Part shown: positions 25,553 to 33,889 of the stretch, one piece after another
Numbering within the stretch: the stretch's first letter is position 1
Layout: each line of letters starts with the position of its first letter
Origin: UBA6918 sp040754425
GTDB taxonomy: Bacteria; Pseudomonadota; Gammaproteobacteria; Burkholderiales; Thiobacillaceae
Direction of reading: 5' to 3'
Length of the DNA stretch: 64,000 bases
Assembly: GCA_040754425.1 (NCBI GenBank)
Contig: JBFMCR010000044.1
Location: 1-64,000 of the forward strand
Notes under the pieces: model-generated
The model's database searches: none
Seen by the model: the letters and a program-made list of their open reading frames with translations, nothing else
Told to the model about the DNA's origin: nothing
Position numbers and translations under genes: made by a program

Positions 25553-27247
25553 ATGTCCGAACAGAAAACCCCGGCGCCCGCCGCCAATTTCATCCGCAGC
25601 ATCATCGACGAGCACAACGCCTCCGGGAAATGGGGCGGTCGCGTGGAAACGCGCTTTCCGCCCGAGCCCAACGGCTATCTGCACTACGGCCATGCAAAAT
25701 CCATTTTCCTGAACTTCGGCCTTGCGCGCGACTACGGCGGCGTGTGCCACCTGCGCTTCGACGACACCAACCCGGAGAAAGAGGAGCAGGAATACGTCGA
25801 CTCCATCATCGAATCGGTGAGGTGGCTGGGTTTCGACTGGGGCGAACACCTCTATTTCGCCTCGGACTACTTCGACACCATGTATGCCTGCGCCGAGTAC
25901 CTGATCCAGTCCGGCAACGCCTACGTGGATTCGCTCAGTGCCGAGGAAATGCGCGCCTGGCGCGGCACCCTGAACGAGCCCGGCAAGGACAGCCCCTACC
26001 GCAGCCGCAGCGCGGAGGAAAGCCTCGACCTCTTCCGCCGCATGAAGGCGGGCGAATTCCCCGACGGCGCCCACGTTCTGCGCGCCAGGATCGACATGGC
26101 TTCGCCCAACATCAACCTGCGCGACCCGGTCATCTATCGGATAAAACACGCGAGCCACCACAATACCGGCGACAAGTGGTGCATCTACCCGATGTACACC
26201 TATGCGCACCCGATCGAGGATGCCATCGAAAACATCACCCATTCCATCTGCACCCTGGAATTCGAGGACCAGCGGCCGTTCTACGACTGGCTGCTCGAAA
26301 AGCTCGCCGACGGCGGTTTCTTCAAGCGGCCGCTGCCGCAGCAGATCGAGTTCGCGCGCCTGAACCTCACCTACGTGGTGCTTTCCAAGCGCAAGCTCAT
26401 CCAGCTGGTGGAGGAAAGGCACGTCGACGGCTGGGACGATCCGCGCCTGCCGACGCTGATGGGCGCGCGCCGCCGCGGCTTCACCCCCGCGGGCTTCAAG
26501 CGCTTCACCGACCAGATCGGCGTCTCCAAGACCGAGTCCTGGATCGACATGAGCGTGCTCGAAGCCTGCATGCGCGACGACCTGAACGAGCACGCCCCGC
26601 GCCGTATCGCCGTGCTCGACCCGGTCAAGCTCGTCATCGACAATTATCCCGAAGGCCGGAGCGAGGACTGCTTCGCGCCCAACCATCCTCAGCAGCCGGA
26701 GCTGGGCAAGCGCGCCATTCCCTTTTCCAGGGAACTGTGGATCGAGCGTGAGGACTTCACCGAGAATCCGCCCAAGGGTTATTTCCGTTTGTTCCCTGGC
26801 AACAAGGTGCGCCTGCGCTATGGCTACGTCGTCGAATGCACCGGTGCCGACCGCGACGGGAACGGAAACATCATTGCCGTGCATTGCACTTATCTCCCCG
26901 ATACCAAGTCCGGCACGCCGGGCGCGGATTCGGTCAAGGTCAAGGGCAACATCCACTGGGTGTCCGCGCAGCATGCATACGAAGCCGAAGTGCGCCTTTA
27001 CGACCGCCTGTTCGCCGTGCCCTACCCGGGCCAGGCGCGCGATTTTCTGGAAGACATCAATCCCGCTTCCAAGCGCGTGATCCGCGCGCAACTGGAACCT
27101 GCGCTGAAGGACGCCCAGCCCGAGGAACGCTTCCAGTTCGAGCGCCACGGTTATTTCGTGGCCGACATCGAGGACACGAGGCCCGGTGCGCCGGTGTTCA
27201 ACCGCACGGTGACGCTGAAGGATTCCTGGGCAAAGGCGGAAAAGTAA
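25553..27247 (+). CDS. glnS: Glutaminyl-tRNA synthetase
   Basis: The 564-residue class I synthetase charges tRNA-Gln. The HIGH motif is HYGH (44-47) within PEPNGYLHYGHAKS, the KMSKS equivalent is VLSKRKL near 275, and the C-terminal beta-barrel anticodon domain contains PGNKVRLRYGYVVECTG. Length and architecture match E. coli GlnS (554). Its TAA overlaps the ATG of hslO. Direct glutaminylation (GlnRS present) fits a beta- or gammaproteobacterium. Confidence 0.97.
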   Translation: MSEQKTPAPAANFIRSIIDEHNASGKWGGRVETRFPPEPNGYLHYGHAKSIFLNFGLARDYGGVCHLRFDDTNPEKEEQEYVDSIIESVRWLGFDWGEHLYFASDYFDTMYACAEYLIQSGNAYVDSLSAEEMRAWRGTLNEPGKDSPYRSRSAEESLDLFRRMKAGEFPDGAHVLRARIDMASPNINLRDPVIYRIKHASHHNTGDKWCIYPMYTYAHPIEDAIENITHSICTLEFEDQRPFYDWLLEKLADGGFFKRPLPQQIEFARLNLTYVVLSKRKLIQLVEERHVDGWDDPRLPTLMGARRRGFTPAGFKRFTDQIGVSKTESWIDMSVLEACMRDDLNEHAPRRIAVLDPVKLVIDNYPEGRSEDCFAPNHPQQPELGKRAIPFSRELWIEREDFTENPPKGYFRLFPGNKVRLRYGYVVECTGADRDGNGNIIAVHCTYLPDTKSGTPGADSVKVKGNIHWVSAQHAYEAEVRLYDRLFAVPYPGQARDFLEDINPASKRVIRAQLEPALKDAQPEERFQFERHGYFVADIEDTRPGAPVFNRTVTLKDSWAKAEK

Positions 27248-28119
27248 TGGCCGATGCCCTCACCCGTTTCGTGTTCGAATATGCCCCGGTCAGGGGCGGC
27301 ATCGTGCAGCTGGAAAAGGCCTGGCAGACCATCCAGTCGCACGCCGACTATCCGGCGCCGCTGAAAAAAGTCCTGGGCGAACTGCTGGCGGCCTCCGCCC
27401 TGCTCACCTCGAACATCAAGTTCGAAGGAAGCCTGGTGCTGCAGCTGCACGGCGACGGCCCGGTGCGGCTGATCGTGGTGGAGGCCACCTCCGCGCACAC
27501 CCTGCGTGCCACGGCCAAGTGGACGGGCGAAGTGCCCGAGGGCGCGCTGGCCGCCATGCTCGGCCACGGCCGCTTCGTCATGACGCTGGACCAGAGCAAG
27601 GCCGGCAAGCAGAACTACCAGGGCATCGTGCCGCTGGAAGGCGACACCGCGGCAGAGGTGCTGGCGCACTACATGCAAAGCTCGGAACAACTCGACACCC
27701 GCATCCATCTCGCCGCCAGCGAGGAGCGTGTCGCCGGCATGATGCTGCAGCGCATGCCCGACCAGCAGGGCATGGACACCGACGCCTGGAACCGCGCCGC
27801 CATCCTGGCAGACACGATCAGGCCGGAAGAGCTATTGCAGGTTCCCGCCAATGGACTGCTCATGCGCCTGTTTCACGAAGAAACCCTGCGCCGTTTCGAG
27901 CAGGAGCCGCTGGCCTTTGCCTGCTCCTGCTCCAGGGAAAAGGTCGCCGGCATGCTGCAGTCACTGGGCAAGGAGGAGGTCGACGACATCCTGGCCGAAC
28001 ACGGCGAAGTGGAAATCACCTGCGACTTCTGCGGCCGCCGCTACAAGTTCGACGCGGTGGATGCCACCCAGCTGTTTGTCGGCAGCGTGGTTCCCGGGCC
28101 GGGCGAAACCCGGCACTAG
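27247..28119 (+). CDS. hslO: Redox-regulated chaperone Hsp33
   Basis: The 290-residue holdase is activated by oxidation. The C-terminal redox switch is present as CSCS and, after 31 residues, CDFC (CxC-xn-CxxC), the four zinc-binding cysteines. The N-terminal core shows ELLAASALLTSNIKFEGSL and GDGPVRLIVVEA. It starts at the ATG that overlaps the last base of glnS, indicating translational coupling. Confidence 0.96.
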   Translation: MADALTRFVFEYAPVRGGIVQLEKAWQTIQSHADYPAPLKKVLGELLAASALLTSNIKFEGSLVLQLHGDGPVRLIVVEATSAHTLRATAKWTGEVPEGALAAMLGHGRFVMTLDQSKAGKQNYQGIVPLEGDTAAEVLAHYMQSSEQLDTRIHLAASEERVAGMMLQRMPDQQGMDTDAWNRAAILADTIRPEELLQVPANGLLMRLFHEETLRRFEQEPLAFACSCSREKVAGMLQSLGKEEVDDILAEHGEVEITCDFCGRRYKFDAVDATQLFVGSVVPGPGETRH

Positions 28120-28152
28120 GGAACTCCTGCCCGCTTACGGATTCTGTAAAGC

Positions 28153-29181
28153 ATGGACAACCTGACCCACACGCTTTCCGGCCTCGTCGCCGCCCGCCTG
28201 ATGCCGGCGCGCGAACTGCCCATGCGCACCCGCTACATCGCAGGCGCCCTGGCCGCCAACTTCCCGGATCTCGACATCGTGCTGGCGCCGATTTCCTCCG
28301 AGCTTTACCTCATGCACCATCGCGGCGAAACCCATTCGCTGCTGATGCTGCCGCTCTTGGCCCTGCTGCTGTCCTGGCTGTTCTCGAAAATGTTCAGGTC
28401 GCCAGGCGGCTGGCGCGATTTCTACGCCCTCTCCGCCGTGATGCTGCTGGTGCACATCTTCGGCGACTGGATCACCGGCTACGGCACCCAGCTGTTTGCG
28501 CCCCTCACACGCGAGACTTTTTCGCTCGGCACGACCTTCATCATCGATCCGCTAATGACGCTCATCCTGCTTGGGGGATTCCTCGGCAGCCTGTTGTGGA
28601 AAGCATCGCCCAGGGCGGCGCAGATCAGTGCCGTGCTGGTCATGGCCTGGATCGGCACGCAGTTGTACTGGAAGCAGCAGGCGCTGGATGCGGGCAAGGC
28701 CTACGCCTTCGCCCAGGGCTTGGGAAATGTAGAGGTCAGCGCAGAGCCGCGTCCTCTTTCGCCTTTCAACTGGACCGTGATCGTGCGCGAGCCCGAGCAC
28801 TACCATTACGCGCACCTGAAATTGAATGCCGTTGCCAGTCAATCCGCGCCTGCCGATGCCGCCTGGCTGGTGCGCGCCCTGGCCGAGTTCCAGCCGCCCG
28901 CGCTGGCAAGCTGGCACACGGTAGCAAAATTCGGCCATGGCCACGACAATGCGCTGGCGCGCGACATCTGGGCGCGGCCGGAATTAGCCTTCTTTCGCTG
29001 GTTCGCCGACGCGCCGGCGCTGTACCGGATAGACCGCCACCCGCAAGGTTCATGCGTATGGTTCGAGGACCTGCGCTTTGCCATGCCCGGGCGCGAAAGC
29101 CCCTTCCTCTTCGGCCTGTGCGGACCCGACTGGCAGAGCTATCGCCTGGGCCGCGACGGCCATGTCAGGCCGTTCAGGTAA
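28153..29181 (+). CDS. YdjM-family membrane-bound metal-dependent hydrolase
   Basis: This 342-residue protein belongs to the PF04307 (YdjM/LexA-regulated) family. It starts MDNLTHTLSGLVAARLM, has FPDLDIV and HRGETHSLLMLPLLA with paired histidines and aspartates that could bind metal, and about four transmembrane helices in its first 180 residues, followed by a soluble C-terminal half. It follows hslO by 33 nt. Enzymatic activity is inferred from the family name only. Confidence 0.85.
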   Translation: MDNLTHTLSGLVAARLMPARELPMRTRYIAGALAANFPDLDIVLAPISSELYLMHHRGETHSLLMLPLLALLLSWLFSKMFRSPGGWRDFYALSAVMLLVHIFGDWITGYGTQLFAPLTRETFSLGTTFIIDPLMTLILLGGFLGSLLWKASPRAAQISAVLVMAWIGTQLYWKQQALDAGKAYAFAQGLGNVEVSAEPRPLSPFNWTVIVREPEHYHYAHLKLNAVASQSAPADAAWLVRALAEFQPPALASWHTVAKFGHGHDNALARDIWARPELAFFRWFADAPALYRIDRHPQGSCVWFEDLRFAMPGRESPFLFGLCGPDWQSYRLGRDGHVRPFR

Positions 29182-29184
29182 GAA

Positions 29185-29724
29185 CTACTTCAGCTTGTCG
29201 GCAAACTTCTCAATCGCCTTCCTCACCTTGGGCGCGACCACGAACTGGCAATAAGGCTGGAAGGTGTTGTTGGCAAAATAATCCTGGTGGTAGTCCTCGG
29301 CCGGGTAGAACACTTCGGCTGCCGCCACTTCGGTGACAATGGGGTCGGGCCATGCCGGCTGTTCCTTGAGGATGGCCGCTTCCGCCTCCGCCAGCTGCTC
29401 CGGCGAGTGGTAGAAAATGGCCGAGCGGTACTGGGTGCCGCGGTCGCTGCCCTGCTGGTTGAGCGTGGTGGGATCGTGGATGGCAAAGAACACGTCCAGC
29501 AGGTCGGCATAGGAAATCACTGCAGGGTCGAACCGGATCTGCACCACTTCGGCATGCCCGGTTTCGCCTGTGCAAACCTCGCGGTAGCTTGGATTCGGCG
29601 TCTCGCCCCCCATGTAGCCGGAAACCACGCTTTCCACCCCCTTCAGCCGGCGGAACACCGCCTCCAGGCACCAGAAACAGCCGCCGGCCAGGGTTGCGGT
29701 CTCGAGCTTGGAGGGCTGGTGCAT
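29185..29724 (-). CDS. msrA: Peptide-methionine (S)-S-oxide reductase
   Basis: The 179-residue enzyme repairs methionine-S-sulfoxide. The catalytic GGCFWC motif is at residues 14-19 with nucleophile Cys16. GYMGGETPNPSYREVCTGETGHAEVV and YHQDYF are family signatures. No signal peptide, so cytosolic. It sits 12 nt after the GST gene on the same strand. It is convergent with the YdjM-like gene: the two stops are 3 nt apart. Confidence 0.97.
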   Translation of the reverse strand: MHQPSKLETATLAGGCFWCLEAVFRRLKGVESVVSGYMGGETPNPSYREVCTGETGHAEVVQIRFDPAVISYADLLDVFFAIHDPTTLNQQGSDRGTQYRSAIFYHSPEQLAEAEAAILKEQPAWPDPIVTEVAAAEVFYPAEDYHQDYFANNTFQPYCQFVVAPKVRKAIEKFADKLK

Positions 29725-29736
29725 GAAGGCTCCGAT

Positions 29737-30345
29737 TCAAACTGCCGGCAGGGTTTCCATGAAGCTGGGACGGCTGCCGACTTTTTCATAAAAGGCCGCC
29801 AGGTTGGCATGGGCGTCTCGCCACTTGATGTCCGGGAAACGGAAGTCGAGATAGCCAAGGCAGCAGCCCGCGGCAATATCGGCCAGGGTGAGCTTGTTGC
29901 CGACGAACAGCGCGCCATCGCCGAGCGCTTCCGCTAAGGCCTCCAGACCCTTGAATACCTTGCCCTGCTGACGCAGCATCCAGTCCTTGCTCTGCTGGGC
30001 CTCGGGGCGCTTGAACTCGAGAAAAATCAGCGCCGCCGCATCGGTGATGCCATCAGCCAGGGCCTCGATCTTGCGCACATAAATGCGCGAGGTGGGATCC
30101 TGCGGGATGAGATGGCCGACAGGGCTCACGTGTTCGAGGTATTCGACGATCACGCGCGAATCGAACAGCGTCTCGCCGTCCTTCAGCACCAGCACCGGCA
30201 CCTTGCCCAGAGGGTTGTAACTGCCGACCCGGGTATCGGCATTCCAGGGAATGTCGTTGACCAGTTCGAAGGGGATTTTCTTTTCCAGCAGGACAATGCG
30301 GACCTTGCGGCCGAACGGCGTGGTGGGCGAGGTAATCAGCTTCAT
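29737..30345 (-). CDS. Glutathione S-transferase family protein
   Basis: The 202-residue protein has a thioredoxin-fold N domain (MKLITSPTTPFGRKVRIVLL) with NPLGKVPVLVL and the glutathione-binding LFDSRVIVEYL, then a helical C domain with KLTLADIAAGCCLGYLD. The SPTTPFGRKVR start resembles the YibF-type bacterial GSTs. The specific substrate is unknown. Confidence 0.93.
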   Translation of the reverse strand: MKLITSPTTPFGRKVRIVLLEKKIPFELVNDIPWNADTRVGSYNPLGKVPVLVLKDGETLFDSRVIVEYLEHVSPVGHLIPQDPTSRIYVRKIEALADGITDAAALIFLEFKRPEAQQSKDWMLRQQGKVFKGLEALAEALGDGALFVGNKLTLADIAAGCCLGYLDFRFPDIKWRDAHANLAAFYEKVGSRPSFMETLPAV

Positions 30346-30377
30346 GAAGCGGCGGGATTAGTTGAACACGAGTTTCA

Positions 30378-31007
30378 TTATGGATGATTTCCGCCCAATA
30401 TGGATGCCACTTTGCGGCGCAGCATGGGCAGGACTTCGGACTCGAACCATGGGTTCCTTTTCAGCCATGCGCGGTTGCGCCAGCTGGGATGCGGCAGAGG
30501 CAGATACTCGGGGGCATACTCGTGCCAGGCCGCCACGGTTTCGCCCAGCGTGCGCTTGCGCCTGCCACGCAGGTAATAGGCCTGGGCATACTGGCCGACG
30601 AGGAGGGTCAATTGAATATGGGGCAGTGCGTGAATTAGCCGGGGATGCCAGTAAGGTGCGCATTCCGGGCGCGGCGGCAGGTCGCTGCCGTTTTCCGTTC
30701 CGGGATAACAAAGCCCCGTCGGGATGATGGCGATCCGGCCCTCGTCGTAGAACTCGTCGCGAGAGAGCTGCAGCCAGCCGCGCAGGACGTCGCCGGAAGG
30801 GTCGTTCCAAGGGATGCCGGTTTCATGCACCCTGCGCCCCGGCGCCTGGCCGACGATCAAGAGCCTCGCCGTTTCGGAAGCGGAGAGCACCGGGCGCGGC
30901 CCGTGCGGCAGCCTGTCCACGCACAGGCGGCAGGCGCGCACTTTCTCGAGCAGCGTGGAAAACGTCTCAGGCGTCGATTTTGGACGCGATATAGGCCTTG
31001 AGGACAT
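30378..31007 (-). CDS. Uracil-DNA glycosylase superfamily protein
   Basis: The 209-residue protein has the family-4/5-like pattern: LLEKVRACRLC near the start, motif LLIVGQAPGRRVHETGIPWNDPSGD, and the late LPLPHPSWRN block replacing the usual HPS motif. Only part of the four-cysteine iron-sulfur set is seen (CRLC, then CYPG and CAPY). The most sensible start, ATG 31007, lies inside the 3' end of thrC (41-bp overlap); no SD is clear. DNA-repair activity is inferred from fold. Confidence 0.82.
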   Translation of the reverse strand: MSSRPISRPKSTPETFSTLLEKVRACRLCVDRLPHGPRPVLSASETARLLIVGQAPGRRVHETGIPWNDPSGDVLRGWLQLSRDEFYDEGRIAIIPTGLCYPGTENGSDLPPRPECAPYWHPRLIHALPHIQLTLLVGQYAQAYYLRGRRKRTLGETVAAWHEYAPEYLPLPHPSWRNRAWLKRNPWFESEVLPMLRRKVASILGGNHP

Positions 31008-32400
31008 TGACGTCAGGCTGCATTGTTTCGACCCGCTGCGGCAGCGATTCGAGATCCTCGAGTTCCGCCGGGCGTTCGGGTTCGCGGCCGATGGCTTCGC
31101 GGATGGCATCCTCGAACTTGGCCGGCTGCGCCGTTTCCAGCACCACCAGCGGCACGCCGGGTTCGCGATATTGCAGCCCGACATGGAGGCCGTCGGCCGT
31201 GTGCGTGTCGATCACCACGCCGTATAGTTCATAAGTCTCGCGTATGGTCTGCATGCGCAGCGCGTGGTTGCTGGCGCCGGACACGAAGCCGTAGCCGGGT
31301 ACCCTGTCGAACAGGCCGTAGGCATTGAAGTCGACCATTTCGCCCTTGTCCACGCGCGCCCACATGGCGCGGATGACTTCGGCGTCGCGTCCGGAAAGAT
31401 CGAAGGCAAAGCGCTCGAAGTTCGATGCCTTGGAGATGTCCATCGACGGGCTGCTAGTGTGGTAGGTATGCGCGGCGTCGCGCGGGCGGTAGACGCCGGT
31501 GCGGAAGAATTCGTCCAGCACGTCGTTCTCGTTGGTGGCGACGATCAGCCTGTCGATGGGCAGGCCCATCATGCGCGCGACGTGTCCCGCGCAGACATTG
31601 CCGAAATTGCCGGACGGCACGGAGAAGCTGACCTTCTGCGCGTTGTTCTCGGTGGCGGCGAAATAGGCCTTGAAGTAGTAGACGATCTGCGCCAGCAAGC
31701 GCGCCCAGTTGATGGAGTTGACCGCGCCGATCCTGTATCTGGCCTTGAAGTCGGCGTCGTTGGACACGGCTTTCACCATGTCCTGGCAGTCGTCGAACAC
31801 GCCCTTGACGGCGATGTTGTAGATATTGGGGTCCTGCAGCGAATACATCTGCGCCTGCTGGAAGCGGGTCATGCCGTGCTCGGGCGAGAGCATGAACACG
31901 CGGATGCCCTTTTTCCCGCGCATGGCGTATTCCGCCGCGGAGCCGGTGTCGCCCGAAGTGGCGCCGACGATGTTGATGCTCTCGCGGCGACGGGCAAGTT
32001 CGTACTCGAACAGGTTGCCCAAAAGCTGCATGGCCATGTCCTTGAAGGCGAGCGTGGGCCCGTTGGACAGCGACAGGAGATGCAGGCCGGGCTCCAGGGT
32101 CAAGAGCGGCGTGATGTCCTCTGCATTCTGGCCTTCGCGCACGTAACGGTAGGTCTGCGCGGTGTAGGTCTTGTCGATGAGCCGCTTGAGGTCGGCCGCA
32201 GGGATGTCGTCGACGAAACGGGAAATGATGGCAAACGCCAGCTCGCGGTAATTCATGCCGCGCATGGCGGCAAGATCGGCCGCGCCGAAATGCGGATAGT
32301 TCTCCGGCACGTACAGGCCGCCGTCGGGCGCGAGCCCGCCGAGCAGGATATCGGTGAAGCCTTGAGCCGGAGATTGTCCGCGGGTGCTGATGTATTTCAT
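30967..32400 (-). CDS. thrC: Threonine synthase
   Basis: The 477-residue PLP enzyme makes threonine from O-phosphohomoserine. The N-terminus MKYISTRGQSPAQGFTDILL is typical, the PLP lysine lies in GPTLAFKDMAMQLLG, and NIVGATSGDTGSAAEYAM binds substrate phosphate. This is the longer, yeast/Pseudomonas-type ThrC. It follows hom by 75 nt on the same strand, giving the hom-thrC order common in betaproteobacteria. Confidence 0.97.
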   Translation of the reverse strand: MKYISTRGQSPAQGFTDILLGGLAPDGGLYVPENYPHFGAADLAAMRGMNYRELAFAIISRFVDDIPAADLKRLIDKTYTAQTYRYVREGQNAEDITPLLTLEPGLHLLSLSNGPTLAFKDMAMQLLGNLFEYELARRRESINIVGATSGDTGSAAEYAMRGKKGIRVFMLSPEHGMTRFQQAQMYSLQDPNIYNIAVKGVFDDCQDMVKAVSNDADFKARYRIGAVNSINWARLLAQIVYYFKAYFAATENNAQKVSFSVPSGNFGNVCAGHVARMMGLPIDRLIVATNENDVLDEFFRTGVYRPRDAAHTYHTSSPSMDISKASNFERFAFDLSGRDAEVIRAMWARVDKGEMVDFNAYGLFDRVPGYGFVSGASNHALRMQTIRETYELYGVVIDTHTADGLHVGLQYREPGVPLVVLETAQPAKFEDAIREAIGREPERPAELEDLESLPQRVETMQPDVNVLKAYIASKIDA

Positions 32401-32410
32401 GGCTAGGGGG

Positions 32411-32474
32411 TCAGGGGTCAGGGGTCAGGGAACAAGTCATGGGGATAATGATCCTGAATCCTGACCCCTGAATC
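32411..32474. repeat. Heptameric repeat with inverted arms in the hom-thrC gap
   Basis: TCAGGGG is repeated in tandem at 32411, 32418 and 32425. The other side of the gap holds GAATCCT-GACCCCT-GAATCCT. TCAGGGGTCAGG (32411-32422) and CCTGACCCCTGA (32460-32471) are perfect inverted repeats. The same heptamer family occurs at 59481-59528. Confidence 0.8.
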
Positions 32475-32475
32475 C

Positions 32476-33792
32476 TCACTTGCCAAGGGTTTCCAAACGA
32501 ATGCGCGTGACCTCGCCCTGCACGGTGTCTAGCCCTTCGATGCGTGCGATGGCGGCGTTCATCCGCTTCTCCAGGGTTTCGTGCGTCAGCAGGATGAGGT
32601 CGGTGCTGGCTTCGCCTTCTTCCGGCTCGCGTTGCATCAGCGCGTCGATGGAAATGTCGGCATCGGCGAGTATGCGAGTGATGTCGGCGAGCACACCGGT
32701 CTCATCGGCCACGCGCATGCGCAGGTAGTAGGCGGTCTCCACTTCGTCCATCGGCAGGATGGGCAGGTCGGCGTGCAGCGCGTCGGGCTGGAAAGCCAGA
32801 TGCGGCACGCGGTGGTGCGGGTCGGCGGTGGCAAGCCGCGTCACATCGACGAGGTCCGCGACCACGGCGGAAGCAGTCGGCTCGGCACCCGCGCCGGCGC
32901 CGTAATACAGGGTGGGCCCGACGGCGTCGCCCATCACCAGCACGGCGTTCATCGCGCCGTTGACATTGGCGATCAGGCGCTTTTCCGGAATCAGCGTGGG
33001 ATGCACGCGCAGTTCGATGCCATTCGGACGGCGCCGGGTGATACCCAGCAGCTTGATGCGGTAACCGAGCTGCTCGGCGTATTTCACGTCATCGCCGGTC
33101 AACTTGGTAATGCCCTCGGTGTAGGCGCGGTCGAACTGCACGGGGATACCGAAGGCGATGGCCGACAGGATGGTGAGCTTGTGCGCGGCGTCGATGCCTT
33201 CGACGTCGAAAGTCGGGTCGGCCTCGGCATAGCCCAGGCGCTGCGCTTCACGCAGCACTTCATCGAAGCCCGATCCCTTCTCGCGCATTTCCGACAGGAT
33301 GAAGTTGGTGGTGCCGTTGATGATGCCGGCGACCCAGTCAATGCGGTTGGCGGTAAGGCCCTCGCGGATGGCCTTGATGATGGGGATGCCACCTGCCACC
33401 GCGGCTTCGAACGCCACCATCACCCCCTTGGCCTGGGCGGCGGCGAAAATCTCGTTGCCGTGCTTGGCGATCAGGTGCTTGTTGGCGGTGACGACGTGCT
33501 TGCCGTTCTCGACGGCCTTCATCACCAGTTCCCTGGCCGGGGAAAGGCCACCGATCAGTTCCACGACGATGTCGATTTCCGGATCGTCGACCACCTCATA
33601 GGGGTTGGTGGTCAGGGCCAGGCCGTCGCCGCTGAGCTTTTGCGCTTTCTTGAGATCGCGCACCGCGGCCATCACGACATTGATCTGACGTCCTGCGCGG
33701 CGGGTGATTTCCTGCTGGTTGCGGCGCAACACCGTGAGGGTGCCGCCGCCGACAGTACCCAGGCCCAGCAGGCCTACTTTGATTGGCTTCAT
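32476..33792 (-). CDS. hom: Homoserine dehydrogenase
   Basis: The 438-residue enzyme reduces aspartate semialdehyde to homoserine for threonine and methionine synthesis. Seen are the NAD(P) fold VGLLGLGTVGGGTLTVL, HVVTANKHLIAKHG, the catalytic domain VAGIINGTTNFILSEM with GYAEADPTFDVEG, and a C-terminal ACT domain (MRVADETGVLADITRILADA) that would bind threonine for feedback control. It is monofunctional: no aspartokinase part. Confidence 0.97.
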   Translation of the reverse strand: MKPIKVGLLGLGTVGGGTLTVLRRNQQEITRRAGRQINVVMAAVRDLKKAQKLSGDGLALTTNPYEVVDDPEIDIVVELIGGLSPARELVMKAVENGKHVVTANKHLIAKHGNEIFAAAQAKGVMVAFEAAVAGGIPIIKAIREGLTANRIDWVAGIINGTTNFILSEMREKGSGFDEVLREAQRLGYAEADPTFDVEGIDAAHKLTILSAIAFGIPVQFDRAYTEGITKLTGDDVKYAEQLGYRIKLLGITRRRPNGIELRVHPTLIPEKRLIANVNGAMNAVLVMGDAVGPTLYYGAGAGAEPTASAVVADLVDVTRLATADPHHRVPHLAFQPDALHADLPILPMDEVETAYYLRMRVADETGVLADITRILADADISIDALMQREPEEGEASTDLILLTHETLEKRMNAAIARIEGLDTVQGEVTRIRLETLGK

Positions 33793-33832
33793 ATCAGTGA
33801 TTCACCTTGTTCAAATTTCTTACACTCCGATG

Positions 33833-33866
33833 CCCTCACCCCAACCCTCTCCCCCTGGGAGAGGGA
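33833..33866. repeat. REP-like palindrome, family A copy 1
   Basis: CCCTCACCCC-AA-CCCTCTCCC-cct-GGGAGAGGG: a 9-bp perfect hairpin preceded by CCCTCACCCC. A second copy with the same flank lies at 43946-43977. Confidence 0.8.
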
Positions 33867-33889
33867 GCAGACGCCGGGCCCAAACCGAT

